Of a DNA stretch of 64,000 nucleotides, positions 34,230-43,154 are shown piece after piece. Below the pieces are notes generated by a model, which saw only the letters and a list, made by a program, of their open reading frames with translations, searched no databases and was not told where the DNA came from. Position numbers and translations under genes: made by a program. The DNA comes from Korobacter sp963703075 (lineage in GTDB: Bacteria > Acidobacteriota > Terriglobia > Terriglobales > Acidobacteriaceae): positions 558,001-622,000 of the forward strand of contig OY969786.1 of the NCBI GenBank assembly GCA_963703075.1, read 5' to 3'. Position 1 is the first letter of the stretch, and each line of letters opens with the position of its first letter.

Positions 34230-34952
34230 ATGAGCGAAGCAGGGCGGTCGTTGATCGAGATCCAGGATCTAACCAAGGTTTTCTACACCGATGAGATCGA
34301 AACGCATGCGCTCTCCGGGGTGCATCTGGAAATCGCGAAGGGCGAATACGTCGCGATGTCGGGCCCTTCGGGCTGCGGGAAGTCAACGCTGCTTTCCATC
34401 ATCGGGTTGCTCGACACCCCCACCGCCGGCAAGTATCACCTGAACAACAAGCCGGTGGAGAACCTCGACTTCGCCGACCGTTCGCGGATTCGCAACCAGG
34501 AGATCGGGTTCATTTTCCAGAGCTTCAACCTGATCGGCGATCTCACGGTCTATGAAAACGTCGAGCTGCCGTTGACCTATCGGCAGGGAATGGCGACGCC
34601 CAACCGCAAGCAGCGGGTGATGGAAGCGCTGGAGCGGGTCGGCATGGCGCACCGGGTCCGGCACTATCCTTCGCAACTCTCTGGCGGTCAGCAGCAACGT
34701 GTGGCAGTGGCCCGCGCGCTGGCCGGCAATCCGTCGATCCTGCTGGCGGACGAGCCGACCGGAAACCTCGATTCGCGCAACGGCGAAGCGGTGATGGAAC
34801 TTTTGCAGAACCTGCACCGCGAAGGTGCGACCATCTGCATGGTGACGCACGATCCGCGCTTTGCGGCGCACGCCCAGCGTCAGATCCATCTTTTCGACGG
34901 CAAGGTAGTTGCCGAAGAAGAGCTCAACCGATTGACCCAGGAAATCAACTGA
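34230..34952 (+). CDS. MacB/LolD-type ABC transporter ATP-binding protein
   Basis: 240 aa. Walker A GPSGCGKST at about 50-58, Q-loop FIFQSFNLIGDLTV, signature LSGGQQQRVAVARAL, Walker B ILLADEPTGNLD and switch His in MVTHDPRF. This is the MacB/LolD class, which powers FtsX-type permeases by mechanotransmission and does not carry substrate through the membrane itself. Good GGAGAAAGAA before the ATG. Followed by three ADOP permeases that lack ATPase domains. Confidence 0.94.
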   Translation: MSEAGRSLIEIQDLTKVFYTDEIETHALSGVHLEIAKGEYVAMSGPSGCGKSTLLSIIGLLDTPTAGKYHLNNKPVENLDFADRSRIRNQEIGFIFQSFNLIGDLTVYENVELPLTYRQGMATPNRKQRVMEALERVGMAHRVRHYPSQLSGGQQQRVAVARALAGNPSILLADEPTGNLDSRNGEAVMELLQNLHREGATICMVTHDPRFAAHAQRQIHLFDGKVVAEEELNRLTQEIN

Positions 34953-34974
34953 CTCCTGGCCCGGGAGGTGTTCC

Positions 34975-37428
34975 ATGCGTGGCTTCCTGCAAGACCTGCG
35001 CTACTCGCTGCGTCAATTAAGGAAGAGTCCGGCGTTCGCGGTCACGGCGGTGCTCACGCTGGCACTCGGCATCGGTGCCAATGTCGCGGTGTTTACCGTG
35101 ATGAACGCCACCCTGTTGAACCCCAGTGGTGTGCCGCATGCGGACGGAGTCGTCGCGGTGCGCGCCGGCTACAACATTGGCGACCTCGGCAATATCAACC
35201 TCTCCGCACCAGATTTCGAAGACGCCAGCGAGGGCAAAGACGTTTTCACCTCTGCTGCCGCCATGGCCGGGATGGACTACAACTACCAGCCTGCGGGCGC
35301 AGCTTCTCCCGAGCTGTTGCGCGGGGCGCGTGTCACCTGGCAGTGGTTCGATGTTTTCTGGTCGAAGCCTGTCCTCGGTCGCGTCTTTCGTTCCGAAGAA
35401 GATCAACCGGGCGCGCAGCATGAAGTGGTACTGGCTTACTCCACTTGGAAAAAACGTTTCGGCACTGATCCTAACGTGATCGGCCGGAAGCTCGAACTGA
35501 ACCACGAGATGTATGAAGTCATCGGCGTGATGGGGCCGGAGTTTGCGTGGCCGAACCGCGCCGAGATGTGGACGCCGCTCGCGCTCAAGCCAAGCCTCTA
35601 CACCGATCCCAACGCCCGCTTCAACGAATACCTTTTCAGTGTTGCAAGACTTCGACCCGGCAAGACCCTGCAGGAAGCCAACGCCTATCTGGCGCACGTG
35701 ACCCAGGGCGTCAAGCAGACGCCTGGTCCGCTGGGAGATAATGCGCGCTCGGGCGGATGGCGTGAGTTTTGCATGCCGCTGGTCGAGCTCGTCTCCGGCA
35801 AGATGCGCAAGCCCCTGGCATTTCTGCTCGGCGCAGTTGCCCTGGTGCTGCTGATCGCCTGCGCCAATATTGCCGGCTTGCAACTGGCGCGTGCTTCAGC
35901 ACGCCAGCGTGAGGTCTCAATCCAGATCGCCCTCGGTTCCTCGCGCTCGCGGCTGATCCGCCAGGCTTTTGCGGAGAGCCTGTTGCTTGCGGTCTCCGGC
36001 GTCGGCCTCGGATTGCTGCTGGCCACGTTCAGTATTCCTGCTCTCCTGGCGCTTGCGCCCGCCACCCTGACCCGCAATGTCAGCGTGCATATCAGCGGCT
36101 CGGTCCTGCTGTTCGTCGCCGCTGTCGGTACGCTCTGTGCTCTGCTGTGCGGCATCGCGCCTTCCTGGCATATGAGCCACATTCGATGGTTCCAGTCGCT
36201 GCAAGAGGGCGGACGCTCGGATTCCGCCAGCCCCACGCGCCAGCGCGCTCGCTCCTCGCTGGTCGTGATCGAGGTCGCGGTTGCGATGTTGCTGTTATTC
36301 GGCGCCGGCCTGCTGGTGCGCAGCCTGAGCGCCCTCGAAAAGGTCGAAACCGGTATGCAGCCGCACGGCGTGATGACTGCGGCTCTCACGCTGCCCAAGG
36401 CCTCGTACAAGAACGAAGAGCAACAATCGACGTTTTTCACCTCGTTGGAAGAACAACTGAAGCAGATTCCCGGCATCCAGCACGCCGCGATCTGCGATGC
36501 GATTCCGTTCAGCGATTCCGGCGGCTCGGCTTCGTTCGAGATCGAAGGACAGACAGTTGCGCCGAATCAACCGGGCCCGCACGCTAACCTTCGCCAGGTG
36601 TCGCCCGACTACTTCGGCGCGCTTGGTATTCCGCTGCTTCGCGGGCGCGTGTTCACGGGCGAGGATCGCCGTAAGACCGAGAAGGTCGTCGTGATCGACG
36701 ATGTGCTCGCGCGCCAGTACTTCGGCACCCAGGATCCAATCGGCCAGCACATCAACTTCGGCGGCACGCCGGACGACAAAGATCCTTGGCGCCGCATCGT
36801 CGGGATCGTGCACCACGCCCGCGCCAGTTCGCTCGAGTCCGATACAAACGAAGGCTTCTACTATTTCCCAATCGCGCAAGAACCGAACGATTCAGCATTC
36901 ATCGCCGTGAAGTCGTCGGCTGCCCCGAGCAGCCTGGTGGGTGCCATTCGCAGTGCCGTGCGAACGGTCGACCCAAGCCAGGCTGTCTATGACCTGAAGA
37001 GTCTCGATGACCGCATCGACGAATCGCTCGTAGGGCGCCGCTTCCTCGTGGTGCTGCTGTCCGTCTTTGCCGGACTTGCGTTGTTGCTCTCTGCCATCGG
37101 CCTGTATGGCGTGATCGCATATTCGGTGCGGCTGCGCAGGCGCGAGATGGGGGTTCGCCTGGCGCTCGGCGCCCAGCGCTCCGACGTTCTGAAGCTCGTG
37201 CTTGGCCACGGAATGCAACTGGCCGGCATTGGCCTGGTGCTCGGCCTGGCCGCGAGTTTCGCGCTCGGGCGGGTGTTCGAAAGCCTCCTCTACAAGGTCT
37301 CCGTGTTTAACCCGGTTGCGCTGGTCACAACGTGCGCCTTGTTGGCGGCCACTGTCCTGCTGGCGAGCTACCTGCCCGCGCGGCGCGCGGCCCGACTCGA
37401 TCCCATGCGCACGTTGCGCGAGGAGTAA
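34975..37428 (+). CDS. ADOP-class FtsX-like ABC permease (1 of 3)
   Basis: 817 aa. Begins with the conserved juxtamembrane stretch LRYSLRQLRKSPAFAVTA followed by helix 1 (LTLALGIGANVAVFTVMNATLL). A MacB periplasmic core domain (about 45-270) precedes a first FtsX domain (helices about 280-400), then a second copy of helix, periplasmic core and FtsX domain fills 420-817, ending in LPARRAARLDPMRTLR. This duplicated layout defines the acidobacterial duplicated orphan permeases. Preceded by GGGAGG. Its transported compound is unknown; drug, lipid or lipoprotein efflux are possibilities by relation to MacB/LolCE. Confidence 0.93.
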   Translation: MRGFLQDLRYSLRQLRKSPAFAVTAVLTLALGIGANVAVFTVMNATLLNPSGVPHADGVVAVRAGYNIGDLGNINLSAPDFEDASEGKDVFTSAAAMAGMDYNYQPAGAASPELLRGARVTWQWFDVFWSKPVLGRVFRSEEDQPGAQHEVVLAYSTWKKRFGTDPNVIGRKLELNHEMYEVIGVMGPEFAWPNRAEMWTPLALKPSLYTDPNARFNEYLFSVARLRPGKTLQEANAYLAHVTQGVKQTPGPLGDNARSGGWREFCMPLVELVSGKMRKPLAFLLGAVALVLLIACANIAGLQLARASARQREVSIQIALGSSRSRLIRQAFAESLLLAVSGVGLGLLLATFSIPALLALAPATLTRNVSVHISGSVLLFVAAVGTLCALLCGIAPSWHMSHIRWFQSLQEGGRSDSASPTRQRARSSLVVIEVAVAMLLLFGAGLLVRSLSALEKVETGMQPHGVMTAALTLPKASYKNEEQQSTFFTSLEEQLKQIPGIQHAAICDAIPFSDSGGSASFEIEGQTVAPNQPGPHANLRQVSPDYFGALGIPLLRGRVFTGEDRRKTEKVVVIDDVLARQYFGTQDPIGQHINFGGTPDDKDPWRRIVGIVHHARASSLESDTNEGFYYFPIAQEPNDSAFIAVKSSAAPSSLVGAIRSAVRTVDPSQAVYDLKSLDDRIDESLVGRRFLVVLLSVFAGLALLLSAIGLYGVIAYSVRLRRREMGVRLALGAQRSDVLKLVLGHGMQLAGIGLVLGLAASFALGRVFESLLYKVSVFNPVALVTTCALLAATVLLASYLPARRAARLDPMRTLREE

Positions 37429-37431
37429 GCG

Positions 37432-39999
37432 ATGATTGGAAGTCTTCTACAAGATGTGCGCTACGCAATCCGGCAATTACGCAAGTCCCCGGGATTCGCG
37501 GCAACCGCCATCGTCACCCTCGCGCTCAGCATCGGGGCGAACACCGCGATCTACAGCCTTTTCGACCAGGTGCTGTTGCGCCGCTTGCCGGTCAAGGATC
37601 CCAAACACCTGGTGTTCCTGGAGTTCACTGGCGCCGACACCGGCAGCACCAGCGATCATGGCGGTCCCGAGGGCGCTTACTTCTCCTACCCGATGTACAA
37701 GGACCTGCGCGACCGGAACTCTGTCTTCGAAGGACTGATTGCATCGGACATTACCCAGGTCGGCGTGCAGTGGCACAAGCAGCCGGAGCTGGTGAATGCG
37801 GAGATGGTGTCGGGCAATTATTTCGACGTGCTCGGAGTGCAACCGGCCGCGGGACGATTGTTCGTGCAGTCCGAAGACATGGTGCCGAACGCCAATGCCG
37901 TGATCGTATTGAGTTACGCCTACTGGCAGAGACGGTTTGGCCTTGACCCACGGATCATCAACGACACGATTGAAGTCAACGGGCATCCGTTCACGGTGGT
38001 GGGCGTGGCCGCGCCTGGATTTCAAAGCGTTCAGGTTGGTTTCTTGCCGGCGGTCTATACGCCGATGATGATGAAGCCGATCGTTACCCCTTCGTGGAAC
38101 GATTTGGATCAGCGCCGTTCGAAATGGCTGAACATCCTGGGCCGTGTGAAGCCGGGAATGACGACGGCACAGGCGGAGGCTGGACTGGATCCGCTGTGGC
38201 ATGCCATTCGCGCGGACGAGCTGAAGGACATCAAGAACCAATCGGAAAAATTCCGCGCCAACTTTGACGCGAAAAGCCACCTCTTTCTGCGCGATGGCAC
38301 CCGCGGCTTCTCGCTGGTAAACCAATACCGCATGCCCATGCTGATCGTGATGGGCATGGTGCTGCTGGTGGCGGTGATGGCCTGCGCGAATATCGCGACG
38401 CTGTTGCTGGTGCGCGCTGCCGGGCGGATGCGCGAGATGTCGGTTCGCTATGCGATGGGAGCGCGGCGCAGCCGCATCCTTCAGCAATTGCTGAGTGAAG
38501 GATTGCTGCTGGGATTGGCGGGCGGCCTTTTGGGATTTGTGCTGGCATCGCCGGCGTCCGCGTTGCTCTTGCGAAATATCTTTGCGGATCCCAACGGGAA
38601 TGTGCCGTTCTCGTCCGCGCCCGATGCCCGCATCCTGGCTTTCAATTTCGGCCTCGCGCTGTTGGTGAGCCTGATCTTTAGCGTTGCCCCTGCGATCCAG
38701 TTCTGGCGCCCGAATCTTGCCCCGGCGCTGAAGCAGCAGACGGTGACCACGGGCGGCGGCCCGTTGCGATTCCGGCGGGTATCGGTGGCCGTGCAGATCG
38801 GCGTCAGCCTGGTGCTGCTGGTAGGAGCGGGACTCTTCGTTCGTACCCTGAGCAACCTGAAATCCGTGAATGTTGGATTTGCGACCGAGCATCTCATCAC
38901 TTTCGGTATCGATCCGCAACTCGCCGGATACGAAGACACCCAGACCGTCGCTTTACACAAGCGGCTTACGGAAGCATTGTCGCAACTGCCCGGAGTACGC
39001 GGCGTTGCGGCGACGACCGATCCCGAGCTTTCGAACAACAACACGACCAGCAACTTCAATATCTCCGGGTACAAACAGAAAGACAGTGATTCGGACCGCA
39101 TGTCGGCGGAAGCTCCGAACGTGAGTTCCGGGTACTTCACCGCGATGCAGATGCCGCTGGTGCTCGGACGCGACTTTACCGACCAGGACGCCCGAACGGC
39201 GCCTCGCGTGGCTGTGGTGAACGAGATGCTGGTGCGCAAGTATTTCGGAACTCCGGACAAGGCGGTTGGACAATTCATCGGCTGGGGCTCTGGCGACGAT
39301 GCCAAGCCGAGTATCCAGATTGTTGGTGTGGTGCGGGACGCGAAGCACTCTGGGGTGCGCGAAGACATGCGGCCAACGATCTTCGTCCCCTACGCGCAAA
39401 TGACGAAATGGGTGCGTAATGCGCAGGGACAAAAGTATGAAGAAGCCCCGGTAGACCCGAGCGCCCTGACCTATTACGTTCGCACCTGGCAACCGGCGGA
39501 TGTGGCGATGGCCTCGATCCGCTCGGCGATCATGGGAGTTGATTCCAAGCTCGTCCTCGATACCTTCCGCAGCATGGACGTTCAGATCGACGACAACATT
39601 CATACCGAGCGCATGATCGCGCTGCTGGCTTCGTGCTTCGGTGTGCTGGCGGCGATCCTCGCGGCGGTCGGTTTGTATGGCGTGCTGGCCTATTCCACCG
39701 GCCAGCGCACCCGCGAGATTGGGGTGCGCATGGCGCTGGGCGCGAGCCGCGTCTCGGTCGTGCGCATGGTATTGACGGAGGTGCTCTGGCTGGCGGGCAT
39801 CGGGATTGTGGCCGCCGTCCCGGCGTCGCTGGTGTTGAGCCGCTTCATGCGCTCGCAGCTGTTCGGGGTTTCCAATAGCGATCCGGTGACACTCATCGCG
39901 GTCGTCTTCCTCGTGACCCTGGTGGCCCTGGCGGCGGCCACGTTGCCGGCGCGGCGGGCAGCGGGTGTGGATCCCATGAAAGCGTTGCGGTACGAGTAG
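37432..39999 (+). CDS. ADOP-class FtsX-like ABC permease (2 of 3)
   Basis: 855 aa, 3 bp after the first permease. Same duplicated architecture: VRYAIRQLRKSPGFAATA, helix 1, periplasmic core, FtsX domain with YRMPMLIVMGMVLLVAVMACANIATLLLVRA-type helices, then a second set ending in LPARRAAGVDPMKALRYE. It is the longest of the three, mainly through a larger first periplasmic domain. Heterodimer formation with a neighbouring ADOP is plausible but not visible from sequence. Confidence 0.93.
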   Translation: MIGSLLQDVRYAIRQLRKSPGFAATAIVTLALSIGANTAIYSLFDQVLLRRLPVKDPKHLVFLEFTGADTGSTSDHGGPEGAYFSYPMYKDLRDRNSVFEGLIASDITQVGVQWHKQPELVNAEMVSGNYFDVLGVQPAAGRLFVQSEDMVPNANAVIVLSYAYWQRRFGLDPRIINDTIEVNGHPFTVVGVAAPGFQSVQVGFLPAVYTPMMMKPIVTPSWNDLDQRRSKWLNILGRVKPGMTTAQAEAGLDPLWHAIRADELKDIKNQSEKFRANFDAKSHLFLRDGTRGFSLVNQYRMPMLIVMGMVLLVAVMACANIATLLLVRAAGRMREMSVRYAMGARRSRILQQLLSEGLLLGLAGGLLGFVLASPASALLLRNIFADPNGNVPFSSAPDARILAFNFGLALLVSLIFSVAPAIQFWRPNLAPALKQQTVTTGGGPLRFRRVSVAVQIGVSLVLLVGAGLFVRTLSNLKSVNVGFATEHLITFGIDPQLAGYEDTQTVALHKRLTEALSQLPGVRGVAATTDPELSNNNTTSNFNISGYKQKDSDSDRMSAEAPNVSSGYFTAMQMPLVLGRDFTDQDARTAPRVAVVNEMLVRKYFGTPDKAVGQFIGWGSGDDAKPSIQIVGVVRDAKHSGVREDMRPTIFVPYAQMTKWVRNAQGQKYEEAPVDPSALTYYVRTWQPADVAMASIRSAIMGVDSKLVLDTFRSMDVQIDDNIHTERMIALLASCFGVLAAILAAVGLYGVLAYSTGQRTREIGVRMALGASRVSVVRMVLTEVLWLAGIGIVAAVPASLVLSRFMRSQLFGVSNSDPVTLIAVVFLVTLVALAAATLPARRAAGVDPMKALRYE

Positions 40000-40007
40000 G
40001 TGAAACC

Positions 40008-42410
40008 ATGAGAGGCTTGCTTCAGGATCTGCGGTATGCGCTGCGCTATCTCCGGAAGAATCCCGGGTTCAGCGCGGTGGCCATCGTCACGCTGGCGCTG
40101 GGAATCGGCGCCAACACGGTTGTGCTCGCGCTGGTGCAGTCGGTGTTGATCGCGCCATTGCCGTATCGCGACGCCGGCCGGATCATGTCGGTGGACACGC
40201 ACTGGATCAGCGAAGCGCGGAATAGCCGTCGGCTGACGGGCCCGGATTACGTCGACCTGCGCACCCAGGCGACCAGCTTCGAGTGGATTGCGTATGTGTA
40301 TGGCGGCGAGATGGGCGTGCAACTGCCGGACCACGCTGCTTTCACCGGAGTCGAAATGGTTTCGGCGGAGTTTCCGAAAGTCTTCGGCGTGACGCCGGTG
40401 ATGGGTCGCCTGTTTGGCCAGGCGGAGGCGGAGCACTCCGCGCTCGTGAACGAAAATTTCGCACGCGATAACTTCGGCAGTGCCGAATCGGCCATAGGTA
40501 GGTCGATCGGGATGGAAGGTAGAAGCTACGAGATCGTCGGCGTGCTGCCCGGCTCGTTCGCTTATCCCAAGGGCACACAGGTTTGGCTGGGGAGCCCGAC
40601 GCAGCCTGGGAACATGAATCGCACCGCTTTTAATTACACTGCCGCTGCGAGGCTGAAACCTGGCGTCTCGTTGCACGCGGCGCAAGCGCAACTGGAGGGT
40701 ATCGGAGGACGTCTGCGCGCCGCCTATCCTGGCGAGAACAAAGATAAGAGCTTCACCGTGGTGCCAATGCAGGAGCAGTTGGTGGGAAGGGTTCGCCCGA
40801 TGTTTCTTCTGCTGCTGGGCGCCGTCGGGCTGATTCTGCTGATTGCCTGCGTGAATGTGGCGCATATGCAACTGGCGCGGGCTACGACGCGGGTGCGGGA
40901 GGTCGCGCTGCGGACAGTGCTGGGCGCGTCCCGCTGGCGGGTGATACGGCAGGTTTTGCTTGAAAGCCTCACACTTGCCTCCATCGGCGGCGTTTTGGGA
41001 GTGCTGCTGGCCAATCCTCTGCTTCGCGGGTTCGTGCGGCTTGCGCCAAAAGATATTCCACGCCTCGACGAAGTGCACATCCGCCTGATTTCACTTTTGG
41101 CGATCGCGATGCTCGCCATTGTCGCCACGCTGCTTTCGGCCGTCGCACCGGCCTGGCAAATGCTTCACCTCAATGTGAGCGAATCGCTGAAGCAGGAGAC
41201 CGCCCGAGGCATCACCGGTCGCGGCGTTTCGCGGCTGCGCAGCGGGTTAGTGGTCGCCGAGATCGCTTTGACGTTTGTCCTCGCCGCCGGCGCAGGGCTG
41301 CTGGTGCGCTCGATGATCAAGCTGAATGCAACCGATCCCGGGTACCGCAGCGACCAGGCCCTGATCATCGACGCGCACGCTCCGGCGAAAACGGAGGCGG
41401 AGTATGTCCAGCGCACCCAGATGTTCCAGACCTTGTTTGATCAATTACAAGCCGTTCCCGGCGTGCGCGGAGTGGCGGGCGTGATGGGGCTTCCTGCGGG
41501 GCCGTACGGTTCGAACGGCGGCTACCAGGTCGAGGGCCAGTCGCTGCCGGCATCGCTGAACGATCTGCCGCAAGCGAACTTTACGCTGAATAGCCCGCAG
41601 TATTTTGCGACCATGGGTATTCCCCTAATACGCGGACGCGAGTTTACCCGCAGCGATACCAACAACAGCCAACCGGTCGCCATCATCAGTGAGTCGATGG
41701 CCCGGCAAGGTTTCGGAAATCAGGATCCGATCGGCAAGCAACTTCGCTGCGGTCTCGATCGCGACGATTGGATGACCATTGTCGGCGTGGTAGGCGATGT
41801 CCGGCAGGACTCGCCGGCCTCGACGCCGGGGCCGACCCTGTACATGCCCCTGACCCAGCATCCATTTCATGCGAACGAGATCAACATCCTGGTGCGCACG
41901 CAGTTGCCGCCGGTCGCGCTGATGGAGACCGCGCGCCAAATGGTGAAGCGCATGGATCCCCAGGTCGCCACCAAGTTCACCACCATGGATGCCTTACTCG
42001 CCGAATCGACGGCCACACCGCGCTTCCGAAGTTGGATCGTCGGTGGCTTCGCGGTGCTCGGTCTATTGCTGGCGATGCTCGGGATTTACGGAGTGATGGC
42101 GTACACGGTTGCGCAGCGCACCTTTGAAGTCGGAGTCCGCATGACCTTCGGCGCCCGGTCGGCAGACATCCTCGGCATGGTCCTGGGACGCGCCATGCGC
42201 CTGACCCTTGCCGGGATCGTAATCGGCCTGGCGCTCTCCATGGTTGCTGCACGGCTGATCGCCAGCATGCTATTCGGTGTCACTGCCGAAGATCCGGTCT
42301 CCTTCAGCATCGCGAGCGTGATCCTGGCGCTGGTCGCCTTGGCCGCCGCCTACTTCCCGGCGAGGCGCGCGGCATCGGTGAATCCGTTGACCGCGATTCG
42401 GTACGAGTAG
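40008..42410 (+). CDS. ADOP-class FtsX-like ABC permease (3 of 3)
   Basis: 800 aa, 8 bp after permease 2. LRYALRYLRKNPGFSAVA leads into helix 1 (LALGIGANTVVLALVQSVL). Two periplasmic core plus FtsX units follow; helix groups near 265-390 and at the C-terminus end in FPARRAASVNPLTAIRYE. The three permeases share order and motifs but differ widely in their periplasmic parts, suggesting old tandem duplication. Confidence 0.93.
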   Translation: MRGLLQDLRYALRYLRKNPGFSAVAIVTLALGIGANTVVLALVQSVLIAPLPYRDAGRIMSVDTHWISEARNSRRLTGPDYVDLRTQATSFEWIAYVYGGEMGVQLPDHAAFTGVEMVSAEFPKVFGVTPVMGRLFGQAEAEHSALVNENFARDNFGSAESAIGRSIGMEGRSYEIVGVLPGSFAYPKGTQVWLGSPTQPGNMNRTAFNYTAAARLKPGVSLHAAQAQLEGIGGRLRAAYPGENKDKSFTVVPMQEQLVGRVRPMFLLLLGAVGLILLIACVNVAHMQLARATTRVREVALRTVLGASRWRVIRQVLLESLTLASIGGVLGVLLANPLLRGFVRLAPKDIPRLDEVHIRLISLLAIAMLAIVATLLSAVAPAWQMLHLNVSESLKQETARGITGRGVSRLRSGLVVAEIALTFVLAAGAGLLVRSMIKLNATDPGYRSDQALIIDAHAPAKTEAEYVQRTQMFQTLFDQLQAVPGVRGVAGVMGLPAGPYGSNGGYQVEGQSLPASLNDLPQANFTLNSPQYFATMGIPLIRGREFTRSDTNNSQPVAIISESMARQGFGNQDPIGKQLRCGLDRDDWMTIVGVVGDVRQDSPASTPGPTLYMPLTQHPFHANEINILVRTQLPPVALMETARQMVKRMDPQVATKFTTMDALLAESTATPRFRSWIVGGFAVLGLLLAMLGIYGVMAYTVAQRTFEVGVRMTFGARSADILGMVLGRAMRLTLAGIVIGLALSMVAARLIASMLFGVTAEDPVSFSIASVILALVALAAAYFPARRAASVNPLTAIRYE

Positions 42411-42443
42411 AGACCTCGATGAATAAAAGGAATTGAGAGACGC

Positions 42444-43154
42444 ATGATTCGACTGAGAAACATCGAACGCAGCTATAAAACTGGAGCGGGTCAAACGTGG
42501 GTTTTGCGTCGTGTGAACCTCGACATCCGTCCGGGTGAATTCATTACCGTGATGGGCCCATCGGGTGCAGGCAAGTCTTCGCTGCTGAATGTGCTCGCGC
42601 TGCTCGACGATCAGTGGGCGGGCGAGTACTGGTTCAACGACGAAGCGGCGCATGGCATGAAGCGCAGGCAGCGGGCCGAACTGGCGAAGAAAAACATCGG
42701 CATGGTCTTCCAGAGTTATCACCTGCTGGATGACCTCACCGTGCAGGAAAACATCGACCTGCCGCTTTCCTATAAAGACATTCCACGCGGCGAGCGCCAA
42801 AGCATGGTGGCTGACACCCTCGACCGGTTTCAGATCGTTGCGAAAAAGGATCTTTACCCGAACCAGCTCTCCGGCGGACAACAGCAACTCGTCGGCGTTG
42901 CGCGGGCCGTCATTCACAATCCCGCGCTGCTTCTCGCCGATGAGCCAACCGGAAACCTGCACTCCAGCCAGGCCAAGGAAATCATGGAACTCTTCAAGGA
43001 ACTCAACGATCAGGGAACAACCATCGTGCAGGTCACGCACTCGGAGGCCAACGCCGCTTTCGGCACACGGACCCTGCAAATGCGCGACGGGTGGCTGGTC
43101 GGCGACACCGCCAATCCCGATTTGCAATTTCAGCCCGAGGTCGCGGCACGATGA
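42444..43154 (+). CDS. MacB/LolD-type ABC transporter ATP-binding protein (second)
   Basis: 236 aa with Walker A GPSGAGKSS, Q-loop MVFQSYHLLDDLTVQ, signature LSGGQQQLVGVARAV, Walker B LLLADEPTGNLH and switch His in QVTHSE. The D-loop reads NLHSSQ where NLDS is usual, a loss of the conserved Asp that may affect dimer chemistry. Second ATPase of the operon; overlaps the TolC gene by 4 bp. Confidence 0.93.
   Translation: MIRLRNIERSYKTGAGQTWVLRRVNLDIRPGEFITVMGPSGAGKSSLLNVLALLDDQWAGEYWFNDEAAHGMKRRQRAELAKKNIGMVFQSYHLLDDLTVQENIDLPLSYKDIPRGERQSMVADTLDRFQIVAKKDLYPNQLSGGQQQLVGVARAVIHNPALLLADEPTGNLHSSQAKEIMELFKELNDQGTTIVQVTHSEANAAFGTRTLQMRDGWLVGDTANPDLQFQPEVAAR

Noticed and set aside
37477..41078. Two long minus-strand frames (37477-38919 and 39690-41078) opposite the ADOP permeases
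   Set aside because: His/Gln/Arg-rich shadows without motifs or ribosome binding sites.
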